From assembly GCA_900548565.1 (NCBI GenBank), contig URKV01000050.1, forward strand, positions 1 through 12,121: 12,121 bases of DNA, written 5' to 3'. Below the pieces are notes generated by a model, which saw only the letters and a program-made list of their open reading frames with translations, was not told where the DNA came from and made no database searches. The translations under genes and the position numbers were made by a program. This DNA comes from an uncultured Collinsella sp. Its GTDB lineage: Bacteria; Actinomycetota; Coriobacteriia; Coriobacteriales; Coriobacteriaceae. How positions within the stretch are numbered: position 1 is the first letter of the stretch; the number at the start of each line of letters is the position of its first letter. Shown in pieces: positions 1-7,476 of this stretch.

Positions 1-49
1 ATCTACACGCGTAAGATCGTCGGCAGCGTCAGATGTGTATAAGAGACAG
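1..49 (+). other. Illumina Nextera i5 adapter (non-genomic)
   Basis: Bases 1-8 (ATCTACAC) are the end of the P5 oligonucleotide. Bases 9-16 (GCGTAAGA) sit where the i5 index belongs and match Nextera XT index S517 as I remember it. Bases 17-30 (TCGTCGGCAGCGTC) are the read-1 tail, and bases 31-49 (AGATGTGTATAAGAGACAG) are the Tn5 mosaic end. Genomic sequence begins at base 50. An apparent GTG start at 35, giving a protein that begins MYKRQ, is an artefact of the adapter. Confidence 0.98.
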
Positions 50-607
50 ACCGAGAAGTACGCCCACGTGACGTTCTTCCTCAACGGCGGCATCGAGGAG
101 CCCAAGGAGGGCGAGGAGCGCGTGCTCGTCGCTTCCCCCAAGGTCGCTACCTACGATCTGCAGCCCGAGATGAGCGCTCCCGAGGTTACCGAGAAGCTTG
201 TCGCCGCCATCAACGAGGATCGCGCTGATTTCTACATCGTGAACTTCGCGAACTGCGACATGGTTGGTCACACCGGTGTCTTCGACGCCGCCGTTAAGGC
301 CGTCGAGGCCGTTGACGATGCCCTGTCCAAGGTTGTCCCGGCGATTCTCGCCAAGGGCGGCTTTGCGCTGATCACCGCCGACCACGGCAACGCCGATCAC
401 ATGTTTGACGTTGCTTCCGACGGTTCCAAGCATCCGTTCACGGCTCACACCACCAACCGTGTGCCGTTCATCATCGTTGATGAGAAGGCCAAGCTCACCG
501 GTATCGAGGACGGCCGTCTTTCCGATATCGCTCCGACCATGCTCACCATGGCTGGTATTGAGCCTTCCGCCGAGATGACGGGTCGCGTGCTCGCCATCGA
601 GGCCTAA
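50..607 (+). CDS. gpmI: 2,3-bisphosphoglycerate-independent phosphoglycerate mutase, C-terminal part
   Basis: This cytoplasmic Mn-dependent enzyme interconverts 3- and 2-phosphoglycerate in glycolysis. Only the last 185 residues are present, against about 510 in the family, because the contig begins inside the gene. Visible metal-site motifs, numbered from the first genomic codon, are DMVGHTG (Asp70, His74), ITADHGN (Asp111, His112) and TAHTTN (His133). These correspond to the phosphatase-domain metal ligands of the alkaline phosphatase superfamily. TEKYAHVTFFLNGG at the fragment start and DIAPTMLTMAG near the end are also typical of the family. The N-terminal portion carrying the catalytic serine is missing. 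The gene ends TAA followed at once by TAG, then a strong terminator. The upstream neighbours cannot be seen; glycolytic genes would be usual. The truncation is technical, not biological. Confidence 0.96.
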   Translation, partial: TEKYAHVTFFLNGGIEEPKEGEERVLVASPKVATYDLQPEMSAPEVTEKLVAAINEDRADFYIVNFANCDMVGHTGVFDAAVKAVEAVDDALSKVVPAILAKGGFALITADHGNADHMFDVASDGSKHPFTAHTTNRVPFIIVDEKAKLTGIEDGRLSDIAPTMLTMAGIEPSAEMTGRVLAIEA

Positions 608-634
608 TAGAAAACAAATACCGTTTTCTAGTAA

Positions 635-667
635 GGGGGTTGTCCACGACCGGACAACCCCCTTTTT
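635..667 (+). terminator. Rho-independent terminator after gpmI
   Basis: A perfect 11-bp stem (635-645 GGGGGTTGTCC, 652-662 GGACAACCCCC) with a 6-nt loop is followed by five T. It starts 27 nt after the gpmI stop and separates gpmI from secG. Confidence 0.93.
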
Positions 668-726
668 AATATTTCTGCCATTTCTACCCCGTACCTAAAT
701 GGCGGGTGGGGGAGTGCTGGGGATTG

Positions 727-735
727 TGGTACAGT
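727..735 (+). promoter_or_regulatory. possible extended -10 promoter of secG
   Basis: TGG followed by TACAGT (730-735) matches an extended -10 element (TGn plus a TATAAT-like hexamer). It lies about 37 nt before the secG ATG and after the gpmI terminator. No convincing -35 hexamer is seen. A promoter is expected here because the strong terminator upstream isolates secG. Confidence 0.4.
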
Positions 736-771
736 ACTGGAGTTTAAACTGTTCTATTAAGGAGCTTATCT

Positions 772-1026
772 ATGGGTCCGTTCCAGATTCTTCTGTTTGT
801 CGTTTGGGCTGTCTCTGCCGTGGCGCTGACGATTCTCGTCCTGATGCATTCCGGTAAGGGTACCGGCGTTTCGGATATGATTGCTAGCTCGCTGTATAAC
901 TCCAGCTCTGCCACAGGCGTTATGGAACAGAACCTCGACCGCCTGACCGTCATCATGGCCGTCGTTTTTGCCGTGTGTGTCGTCCTGTGCATGTTCTTCT
1001 TCCCGCAGGGCATCGTCGGCTACTAA
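772..1026 (+). CDS. secG: preprotein translocase subunit SecG
   Basis: SecG is the small auxiliary subunit of the SecYEG membrane channel and assists SecA-driven protein export. The product is 84 residues, normal for SecG. It has two hydrophobic segments (about residues 5-24 and 60-78) joined by a polar loop containing the SecG-like stretch LMHSGKGTGVSDM (about 24-36). The start is ATG 772, preceded by AAGGAG at 759-764 with 7-nt spacing. The gene stands alone between two terminators, directly after gpmI, a common arrangement in Gram-positive genomes. The stop is TAA, followed by a hairpin terminator. Short size makes family assignment rest on topology and the loop motif. Confidence 0.9.
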   Translation: MGPFQILLFVVWAVSAVALTILVLMHSGKGTGVSDMIASSLYNSSSATGVMEQNLDRLTVIMAVVFAVCVVLCMFFFPQGIVGY

Positions 1027-1051
1027 GCATCGGCGTATATACGTTTGCAAT

Positions 1052-1078
1052 GGGTCTCGCAGGTGCGGGACCCTTTTT
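1052..1078 (+). terminator. Rho-independent terminator after secG
   Basis: GGGTCTCGC (1052-1060) pairs with GCGGGACCC (1065-1073), a 9-bp stem with one T-G wobble and a 4-nt loop AGGT, then five T. It begins 25 nt after the secG stop. Confidence 0.9.
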
Positions 1079-1319
1079 GTTTACATATTTGTAACAGAGT
1101 CAAAATATCCCCACATACTTCGCCCAACTAAAGAAATTCTTGACCGTTGACCGGAATTAGCCCCAAATCGTGCATAAAATGCGCTACTGTATTGCGAAAC
1201 GTTGGTCCGTTGTGCATAACCAGCCATAGCAACGGGCGACGTTTTGATGGTTCGGATCGGATTGTCTCGACATGTGTCCGACTGAACATTTCTTTGTCCT
1301 ATCTCATAAGGAGGATGGC
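1079..1319 (+). promoter_or_regulatory. upstream region of the opp operon
   Basis: This 241-nt stretch has no gene. It contains a tandem heptamer TTGACCG-TTGACCG at 1140-1153 and the octamer GTGCATAA twice (1170-1177 and 1212-1219, 42 nt apart). TTGCGA (1192-1197) with 17-nt spacing to CATAAC (1215-1220) is a possible sigma-A-type promoter. An inverted repeat (CCGTTG 1207-1212 with CAACGG 1230-1235, flanked by AACGT 1198-1202 and ACGTT 1239-1243) could fold in DNA or leader RNA. AAGGAGG at 1308-1314 is a near-perfect Shine-Dalgarno for ATG 1320. The promoter choice is uncertain. Confidence 0.35.
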
Positions 1320-2996
1320 ATGGCTGATTCTATGTTCCACCAGCCCGTTATGGGTCGTCGCGCCTTCGTTGGCGGTACCCTTGCTGCGAGCTCCATGGCT
1401 TTTCTTGCCGCATGCGGCAAGAAGGGCGGCGACGCTTCCGGTTCTGAGTCCGGTTCGACGCTGAACTTCTACATCAACAACCCGGTCTGCATCGACCCCT
1501 ACAACGTCCAGGAGGACCAGGGCACTCAGGTCGAGTACCAGCTCTTTGACGCTCTGACCTCTTACGACGCCGAGAAGGGCGAGATCGTTCCGCTGGCTTG
1601 CGAGTCCTTTGAGTCCAACGACGACGCCACCGAGTTTACCTTCAAGATCAAGAAGGCCAAGTTCCACAACGGTGACGACGTTACCTCCAAGTCCTTCAAG
1701 CTCGGTTGGGAGCGTCTGGTCAACACCAAGTCGGCTGTCGCTACCGAGTACGGCCCTTCCGAGGTCTCCTATCACCTCTCCATGGTCGAGGGCTATGACG
1801 ACCTGCTCGCCGGTAACGCTACCGAGCTCAGCGGTGTTACTTGCCCCGACGATGAGACCCTCGTCGTCAAGCTGTCTTCCGCTTACGCCGACTTCCCCTT
1901 CGTCGCCTCTCACCCGGCTCTGGCCCCGGTTCCCGAGTGCGCCGAGTCCGATGCCAAGAGCTTCTATCTTGCACCGGTCGGTAACGGCCCGTTCATGATG
2001 GACGGCAAGTGGGAGGATGGTCAGGAGATCAACCTCAAGAAGTTCGACGATTACTATGGCGACAAGGCCAAGATCGATGGCATCCACTTCCAGGTCATCA
2101 AGGACATGGAGACCGCCTACAAGGAGTTCCAGGCCGGTAACCTCGATGTCTGCGACGTTCCCGTCGCTCAGATCGACGCCGCCAAGAAGGATCGCGGCGT
2201 GTCCAAGGACGGCTACACCATGGGTGACGGCGAGCGCATGCTGCTCGGCGCCGAGCCTTCCACGTACTATCTGACCTGCAACACCACGGCCGAGCCGTTC
2301 AGCAACGCCGACCTGCGCAGGGGTATCTCCCTGGCCATCAACCGTGAGGCCATCTGCAAGACCATCTTCAAGGGTACCCGTACTCCTGCCGACGGCATTG
2401 TTCCTCCGGGCATCGATGGCTACAAGGAGGGCGCATGGGAGTTCTGCGCCTACGATGTCGACAAGGCTAACGAGTACCTCGACAAGGTTGCTCCCGCTGG
2501 CGCTAACGGGGATCGTGGCATTAGCGTGACCCTGTCCTACAACCAGGACGGCGGTCACAAGGAGATCATGGAGTCCATCATCGGTGACCTCGCCAAGGTT
2601 GGCGTTACCGCTGTCTCCGATACCCCTGAGTGGTCTGCCCTGCTCGAGCAGTATCAGAACTTTAACTATCAGTTCGGTCGTCTGGGTTGGATTGCCGACT
2701 ACCCGATCATGGACAACTTCCTGTATCCGCTGTTCCACTCCGACTCCCTCGGTGGCGACAACCGCTCCGGTTACAACAACCCCGAGTTCGACGCCAAGGT
2801 CGACGAGGCTCGTACTATTGTTGACGACGAGGAGCGCGTCGCTAAGATGCAGGAGGCCGACGCAATGGTCGCTGCCGACTGCCCGGTCATCCCGATTATG
2901 TTCTACACGCACACCATCGCCGGCTCCGATCGCATTAAGCACCTCTATGTCGATCCGCAGAAGCACGCCGATCTGGGTACCGCTGAGCTCGCCTAA
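1320..2996 (+). CDS. oppA: peptide ABC transporter substrate-binding lipoprotein (OppA/SBP family 5)
   Basis: This extracellular lipid-anchored receptor captures peptides and delivers them to OppB/OppC. The start is ATG 1320, five bases after AAGGAGG, giving 558 residues; an upstream in-frame ATG at 1272 has no such site. The N-terminus carries twin arginines (GRRAFVGG, Arg13-Arg14), a hydrophobic stretch, and a lipobox LAAC with Cys32, followed by a charged and Ser/Gly-rich linker. The combination suggests a Tat-type lipoprotein signal. The mature part has the length of the family-5 solute-binding fold, and YNNPEFD (about 485-491) near the C-terminus is characteristic. It heads the oppABCDF cluster, 156 nt before oppB, with a hairpin between. 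Whether the ligand is an oligopeptide, a dipeptide or another solute cannot be read from sequence, so the opp symbol is provisional. Confidence 0.9.
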   Translation: MADSMFHQPVMGRRAFVGGTLAASSMAFLAACGKKGGDASGSESGSTLNFYINNPVCIDPYNVQEDQGTQVEYQLFDALTSYDAEKGEIVPLACESFESNDDATEFTFKIKKAKFHNGDDVTSKSFKLGWERLVNTKSAVATEYGPSEVSYHLSMVEGYDDLLAGNATELSGVTCPDDETLVVKLSSAYADFPFVASHPALAPVPECAESDAKSFYLAPVGNGPFMMDGKWEDGQEINLKKFDDYYGDKAKIDGIHFQVIKDMETAYKEFQAGNLDVCDVPVAQIDAAKKDRGVSKDGYTMGDGERMLLGAEPSTYYLTCNTTAEPFSNADLRRGISLAINREAICKTIFKGTRTPADGIVPPGIDGYKEGAWEFCAYDVDKANEYLDKVAPAGANGDRGISVTLSYNQDGGHKEIMESIIGDLAKVGVTAVSDTPEWSALLEQYQNFNYQFGRLGWIADYPIMDNFLYPLFHSDSLGGDNRSGYNNPEFDAKVDEARTIVDDEERVAKMQEADAMVAADCPVIPIMFYTHTIAGSDRIKHLYVDPQKHADLGTAELA

Positions 2997-3093
2997 GAGT
3001 TTGCAGCTTCCGTGAGGGTCAAGTATTTACGTAGACCTCATGGGAAACATACAGTTCTCCCTAACCTGGGGTAAACTGGCTGATGGTAATTTT

Positions 3094-3121
3094 GGGATGC
3101 CGGTCTGGCGATCGGCATCCC
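3094..3121 (+). other. intercistronic hairpin between oppA and oppB
   Basis: GGGATGCCG (3094-3102) pairs perfectly with CGGCATCCC (3113-3121). The stem can extend three more pairs inward (one G-T wobble) to a 4-nt loop. Only ATTTAGG follows, so the T-tract needed for efficient termination is missing. Such hairpins after binding-protein genes commonly lower expression of the downstream permease or protect the 3' end of the upstream mRNA. A TGGGGTAAACT sequence at 3067-3077 could alternatively be an extended -10 of a second promoter for oppB. Confidence 0.6.
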
Positions 3122-3152
3122 ATTTAGGTTAATCCCTAGATAGGGGAGTGGT

Positions 3153-4190
3153 ATGGGTAAGTACATCGTTAAACGTGTGCTTCAGTTCATCCCGGTGTTT
3201 TTGGGCGTTACGCTGATTCTGTTCGCCCTCCAGAATATCGTGCCGGGAGATCCGATCAAGCTGATCGGTGGAGACAAGGCTCTGTCCCCCGAGGTGGAGC
3301 TTCAGCTTCGCGTTCGCTATCACCTGGTCCAGACGGACGATGACGGCAACGCGATCCTTGACGAGAACGGCGACCCCGTTCAAACGTCGCTCGTGGACCG
3401 TTACTTGTATTACATGAACGGCCTGCTTCATGGCGATCTGGGCAATTCGTATCAGCGCAAGCTGCCGGTTACGGAAATCTTTGCCCAGAAGTATCCGTAT
3501 ACGGTCAAACTTGCCGCGTGCGCCATCGTGCTCGAGGCAATTATGGGTATCGGTGCGGGTATCATTTCGGCGGTAAAGCGTTATTCCTTCTGGGATATTT
3601 TGGTAACGCTCACCACGTCGATCCTCGTTGCGGTCCCGGCCTTCTGGCTCGGTATGTTGCTGCAGCTGTTCTTTGGCGTCATCCTCAAGGACGCCACGGG
3701 CGGTGCAATCTCCATGCCGATCTCGGGTGCCGGCGGTTCCAGCTCTCAGTATCAGGATTGGATGCACTATGTGCTTCCGACCATTACGCTGGCTTCGGTT
3801 TCGACCGCTTATGCTGCGCGCATTATGCGCTCGCAGCTGCTTGACGTCATGAACCAGGATTACATCCGTACGGCAAAGGCCAAGGGTCTCTCCAATCGTG
3901 CGATCATCGTCAAGCATGCGCTTAAGAATGCACTCATCCCCGTCGTTACCTATATTGGTGTCGACTTTGGCGGCATGCTTTCGGGCGCCATCCTGACCGA
4001 GACGGTCTTCAACTGGCCCGGTATCGGCTATGAGGTCTATCGCGCCATTAGCATGCGTGACTGGCCCATCGTTATGGGCGGCGTTACGCTCATCGTTGTC
4101 GTCGTCATGGTGATCAACCTGCTCGTCGACATTAGCTATGCATTCCTCGACCCGCGCATCCGCCTTGGCGGTCCGTCGGATAAGGCCTAA
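3153..4190 (+). CDS. oppB: peptide ABC transporter permease OppB
   Basis: OppB is the first of two membrane subunits forming the peptide channel. It has 345 residues with six predicted membrane segments, at about 9-30, 115-141, 147-178, 204-224, 266-286 and 304-331. The family start MGKYIVKRVLQFIPVFLGVTL and the motif GDLGNSY (94-100) are present. The ATPase-docking EAA-type loop lies at about 237-263 (IRTAKAKGLS, then KHALKNALIP). The external loop after TM1 has an acidic Asp/Asn/Gly-rich segment at residues 61-77, longer than in the compact proteins I recall. The start ATG 3153 follows AGGGGAG at 3142-3148. The stop is 14 nt before oppC, consistent with one transcript. Confidence 0.94.
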   Translation: MGKYIVKRVLQFIPVFLGVTLILFALQNIVPGDPIKLIGGDKALSPEVELQLRVRYHLVQTDDDGNAILDENGDPVQTSLVDRYLYYMNGLLHGDLGNSYQRKLPVTEIFAQKYPYTVKLAACAIVLEAIMGIGAGIISAVKRYSFWDILVTLTTSILVAVPAFWLGMLLQLFFGVILKDATGGAISMPISGAGGSSSQYQDWMHYVLPTITLASVSTAYAARIMRSQLLDVMNQDYIRTAKAKGLSNRAIIVKHALKNALIPVVTYIGVDFGGMLSGAILTETVFNWPGIGYEVYRAISMRDWPIVMGGVTLIVVVVMVINLLVDISYAFLDPRIRLGGPSDKA

Positions 4191-4204
4191 GGGAGGTACG
4201 TCTC

Positions 4205-5140
4205 ATGCAGGAAACTGATTCTCAGTCTCAGGAGCAGGCTACCGCCACCAAGGTCGCATCTGCTCCCGCCAAGTCCCGCACGCTGTGGGGCGACGCTTTT
4301 AAGCGTCTTCGTAAGAACAAGCTCGCCGTTATCGGTGTCTGCTGGATCATCATCGTCGTTGTGGTTGCCCTGACCGCAGATCTGTGGGCTAAGCCCTGGC
4401 TCGGTTCGCCGACGGCTTCCGATTCGACCACCATGGCCGAGACATCGCTACTGGCTCCGTGTGCCGAGCACCCGTTTGGCACCGATGCCCTCGGTCGCGA
4501 CATTCTCGTCCGCGTTATCTACGGTGCACGCGTTTCGCTTTCTGTCGGTATCATGGCCACCGCCATCTCCACATTGATCGGCCTGGTCATGGGCGCCCTG
4601 GCCGGTTTCTACGGCGGCATTTGGGATACGATCATCATGCGCTGTGCGGACATCTTCCTGGCGTTCCCGTACGTGCTGTTCGTTGTCGCCATGATCGCCG
4701 TTATCGGCCGTGGTCTTCAGAACGTCTTTATCGCCATCGGCATTCTTGGCTGGCCTTCGATTGCGCGCGTCTTCCGCTCTGCAATCTTGACGGTCAAGGA
4801 AAACGACTATGTTGATGCAGCGCGCGCGATGGGTGCATCTGATGCTCGTATCGTCGTGCGTCACATCTTCCCGAACTCCGTCGCCTCCATCGTGGTCTAC
4901 GCGACCATGAACATTGGCGGCGCCATTCTGACCGAGTCCGCTCTGTCCTTCCTCGGCATGGGCGTTATTCCGCCTACGCCTTCGTGGGGCTCCATGATTC
5001 AGGACGGTCAGCAGTATCTTCTGACCGCTCCCTGGATGATGATCATGCCCGGTCTGGCAATTCTCTCGACGGTGCTCGCCTTCACCCTGCTGGGTGACGG
5101 TCTGCGCGACGCCCTCGACGTCAAGATGAAGGACGCATAA
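4205..5140 (+). CDS. oppC: peptide ABC transporter permease OppC
   Basis: OppC is the second channel subunit, 311 residues. A polar N-terminus (1-25, Gln/Ser/Ala-rich) precedes TM1 (about 40-58). The periplasmic-side motif HPFGTDALGRDI (89-100) is a hallmark of OppC/DppC. Further membrane segments follow at about 110-135, 148-167, 172-187, 227-250 and 275-297. The EAA-type docking loop is at about 200-224 (DYVDAARAMGAS, then RHIFPNSV). The start ATG 4205 has GGGAGG at 4191-4196. Its end contains the Shine-Dalgarno AAGGA (5129-5133) for oppD, whose start lies 2 nt after the oppC stop, indicating translational coupling. Confidence 0.94.
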   Translation: MQETDSQSQEQATATKVASAPAKSRTLWGDAFKRLRKNKLAVIGVCWIIIVVVVALTADLWAKPWLGSPTASDSTTMAETSLLAPCAEHPFGTDALGRDILVRVIYGARVSLSVGIMATAISTLIGLVMGALAGFYGGIWDTIIMRCADIFLAFPYVLFVVAMIAVIGRGLQNVFIAIGILGWPSIARVFRSAILTVKENDYVDAARAMGASDARIVVRHIFPNSVASIVVYATMNIGGAILTESALSFLGMGVIPPTPSWGSMIQDGQQYLLTAPWMMIMPGLAILSTVLAFTLLGDGLRDALDVKMKDA

Positions 5141-5142
5141 GG

Positions 5143-6234
5143 ATGAAGAAGAACAAGAACTATGTGGACCTGAAGGACCAGCCGGTTCCTGAGGGCCAGC
5201 ATCTGCTCGAGGTCGATGACCTTAAGATGTATTTCCACACCGAGGATGGCGTTGTTCGCGCTGTCGACGGTGTCTCCTACACGCTCGATCGCGGCGAAAC
5301 CCTGGGCGTCGTCGGTGAGTCCGGCTCCGGTAAGTCCGTGACCGCCATGACCATCATGGGCCTCATCTCGATGCCTCCGGGAAAGATCGAGGGCGGTGAC
5401 GTTCGCTATCGCGGCCGCTCCATCCTCGAAATGACCGAGGAAGAGATGCAGCACATTCGCGGCAACGATATCGCGATGATCTTCCAGGATCCTATGACCT
5501 CCTTGAACCCGGTCTATAAGATCGGCAGGCAGGTGGGCGAGGGTCTTCGTCTGCACCGTGGCTACTCCAAGCAGGAGGCGCTCAAGCGTGCCACCGAGCT
5601 TTTGGACCTCGTGGGTATCCCCGAGCCCGAGAAGCGCGTCAATGAGTATCCGCACCAGTTCTCTGGCGGTATGCGTCAGCGAGTCATGATTGCCATGGCC
5701 CTTGCCTGCGATCCCGATATTCTGATTGCCGACGAGCCCACGACTGCCCTGGACGTTACCATCCAGGCTCAGATTATCGAGCTCATGCAGGAGATGCAGG
5801 AGAAGAACGGCAACGCCATCATCATGATTACCCATGACCTGGGTGTTGTCGCCGATATGGCCGATAAGATCATGGTTATGTACGCCGGCCGCCCCGTTGA
5901 GTTCGGTACTGCTGAGGAAATCTTCTACGAGAGCCGCCACCCCTACACCTGGGGTCTTATCCGCTCCATCCCGGAGCAGGCAATCGAAGAGAAGAAGCCG
6001 CTGACGCCGATTCACGGCAACCCGCCTTCGCTCATGAACCTGCCTGAGGGCTGCGTCTTCTCTCCTCGTTGCCCCTACGCGACGGACAAGTGCCGCAAGC
6101 AGCGCCCTGAGCGCGTTGTCACCGAGTCCGGTCACTATTCTGCGTGCCACTATTCCGGTGACCCCGAGTTCCTCAAGAACGCTCCTGAGACGTCCCGTAC
6201 GCGCAAGGATTCCAAGAAGGGAGGCGAGGCGTAA
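5143..6234 (+). CDS. oppD: peptide ABC transporter ATP-binding protein OppD
   Basis: OppD is one of two cytoplasmic ATPases powering peptide uptake, 363 residues. Intact motifs are Walker A GESGSGKS (58-65), Q-loop Gln115 in FQDP, signature FSGGMRQR (173-180), Walker B ILIADE (193-198) and H-loop His231 in THDLG. The C-terminal oligopeptide/dipeptide domain has HPYTWGL (266-272) and a Cys-rich stretch with Cys304, Cys310, Cys317 and Cys335. That arrangement is reported to bind an iron-sulfur cluster in some OppD proteins; here this is inferred. The stop TAA is directly abutted by the oppF ATG. The gene is in the oppBCDF block with no sign of an internal promoter. Confidence 0.96.
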   Translation: MKKNKNYVDLKDQPVPEGQHLLEVDDLKMYFHTEDGVVRAVDGVSYTLDRGETLGVVGESGSGKSVTAMTIMGLISMPPGKIEGGDVRYRGRSILEMTEEEMQHIRGNDIAMIFQDPMTSLNPVYKIGRQVGEGLRLHRGYSKQEALKRATELLDLVGIPEPEKRVNEYPHQFSGGMRQRVMIAMALACDPDILIADEPTTALDVTIQAQIIELMQEMQEKNGNAIIMITHDLGVVADMADKIMVMYAGRPVEFGTAEEIFYESRHPYTWGLIRSIPEQAIEEKKPLTPIHGNPPSLMNLPEGCVFSPRCPYATDKCRKQRPERVVTESGHYSACHYSGDPEFLKNAPETSRTRKDSKKGGEA

Positions 6235-7263
6235 ATGGCAGACAATAACGAGCGCACTCCACTGCTGAAGGTCGAGCACCTCTCCAAGGAGTTTCCCGCA
6301 GAGTCCGGCATGTTCGCCAAGCGTTTTTCCAAGCGCGTCGTCTCTGCTGTAAACGACATCTCTTTTGAGATTTATCCTGGCGAGACCTTTGGTCTGGTTG
6401 GCGAGTCTGGTTGCGGTAAATCCACCACGGGCCGCACTATCATGCGTCTGACCAAGCCGACCGCCGGCAAGGTGTTCTTCCAGGGCAAAGATGTTGCCGA
6501 GATGAGCAAGCATGAGATCAAGGACATGCGTCGTGAGATGCAGTTTATCTTCCAGGATCCTTATGCTTCGCTCAACCCTCGTATGACCATCGGTGAGATT
6601 GTCTCCGAGCCCATGACCATTCATGGTGTGGGTACCAAGGAGGAGCGCATTGAGCGCGTCCGTGAGCTTCTCGACGTCGTTGGACTGAACCCCGAGCACA
6701 TCAACCGCTATCCGCATGAGTTCTCGGGCGGCCAGCGTCAGCGTGTCGGTATTGCCCGCGCTTTTGCGCTGAAGCCCAAGCTGATTATCTGTGACGAGCC
6801 GGTATCCGCTCTGGATGTGTCCATTCAGGCCCAGGTTCTGAACCTGCTCAAGGAACTGCAGGACAAGTTCGGTACCGCGTATCTGTTTATCGCACACGAC
6901 CTGTCCGTCGTACAGCACATCTCCGATCGCGTTGCCGTTATGTATCTGGGTAAGATGGTCGAGGTTTCGGACTGGAAGACGCTCTATAGCGAGCCTCACC
7001 ATCCGTACACGCAGTCGCTGCTGTCTGCCGTGCCGGTTCCCGATCCTGATATCCAGAAGACCCGCAAGCGCATCATCCTCGCTGGCGATCCGCCGTCGCC
7101 GCTGGATCCGCCGACCGGCTGCCGTTTCCACACGCGTTGCCCGATCGCGCAGGGTATCTGCTCCGAGAAGCTCCCCGAGTTTAAGGAAGTTGCTCCGGGT
7201 CACTGCTGTGCCTGCCACTTCGCCGAGCCGTTCCCGATCAAGGAATCGCATATCGACCTGTAG
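6235..7263 (+). CDS. oppF: peptide ABC transporter ATP-binding protein OppF
   Basis: OppF is the second ATPase of the importer, 342 residues, pairing with OppD. It shows Walker A GESGCGKS (56-63), Q-loop Gln107 in FQDP, signature FSGGQRQR (163-170), Walker B LIICDE (183-188) and H-loop His221. The C-terminal domain contains HHPYTQSLLSAVP (255-267) and Cys296, Cys302, Cys309, Cys324, Cys325 and Cys327. The start ATG 6235 overlaps nothing but directly follows the oppD TAA, and AAGGGAGG at 6217-6224 lies inside oppD, so coupling is expected. The signature GGQRQR, versus GGMRQR in OppD, and the gene order D then F support the naming. The large palindrome at 7280 begins 16 nt after the stop. Confidence 0.96.
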   Translation: MADNNERTPLLKVEHLSKEFPAESGMFAKRFSKRVVSAVNDISFEIYPGETFGLVGESGCGKSTTGRTIMRLTKPTAGKVFFQGKDVAEMSKHEIKDMRREMQFIFQDPYASLNPRMTIGEIVSEPMTIHGVGTKEERIERVRELLDVVGLNPEHINRYPHEFSGGQRQRVGIARAFALKPKLIICDEPVSALDVSIQAQVLNLLKELQDKFGTAYLFIAHDLSVVQHISDRVAVMYLGKMVEVSDWKTLYSEPHHPYTQSLLSAVPVPDPDIQKTRKRIILAGDPPSPLDPPTGCRFHTRCPIAQGICSEKLPEFKEVAPGHCCACHFAEPFPIKESHIDL

Positions 7264-7279
7264 TCGGTTGTTATCGTTC

Positions 7280-7411
7280 GGGCCCGTGCTGGACTTAGTT
7301 TTCAGAACGTCCTCGACCATGGAAACCCCCTTATCCTGCTCCTTCGGAGCTGCGGATAAGGGGGTTTCCTGGTCTGCGGAATGTTCTGAAAACTAAGTCC
7401 AGCACGGGCCC
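7280..7411 (-). repeat. long nested palindromic element A
   Basis: The outer arms are a perfect 29-bp inverted repeat: 7280-7308 and 7383-7411. Inside is a perfect 16-bp inner stem (7321-7336 with 7354-7369) capped by a 17-nt apex that holds GCTCC-TTC-GGAGC (7338-7350). Read on the minus strand, the internal-loop bases are ATTCCGCAG (7374-7382) and ATGGTCGAGGAC (7309-7320), and the apical triloop is GAA. The element ends GGGCC/GGCCC. No T-tract follows on either strand, so it is not a standard terminator. It lies 16 nt after oppF and shares its architecture with element B in opposite orientation. The strand given is the one on which the shared motifs read 5' to 3'. Confidence 0.85.
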
Positions 7412-7426
7412 TGAGTTACCGCCGCA

Positions 7427-7435
7427 GGGGGGGGG
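7427..7435. repeat. nine-G homopolymer
   Basis: An uninterrupted run of nine G lies between the two palindromic elements. It is not in a credible gene. Length could vary in the population or reflect sequencing error. Confidence 0.9.
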
Positions 7436-7476
7436 CGATTCCTTGATCGCTCACTTAATCTGATGAGAAATTGAGC

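Noticed and set aside
35..49. GTG start giving a protein beginning MYKRQ fused to gpmI
   Set aside because: These codons are Tn5 mosaic-end adapter sequence; the genomic part starts at 50 and the gene is simply cut.
1299..2966. Long reading frame on the minus strand opposite oppA
   Set aside because: Shadow of a GC-rich, strongly codon-biased gene; the Val/Leu/Gly-rich product has no recognisable domain, and the plus strand is an unmistakable oppA.
5008..7320. 770-codon minus-strand frame across oppC, oppD and oppF
   Set aside because: It covers three intact conserved genes antiparallel and lacks family motifs; an artefact of third-position GC bias.
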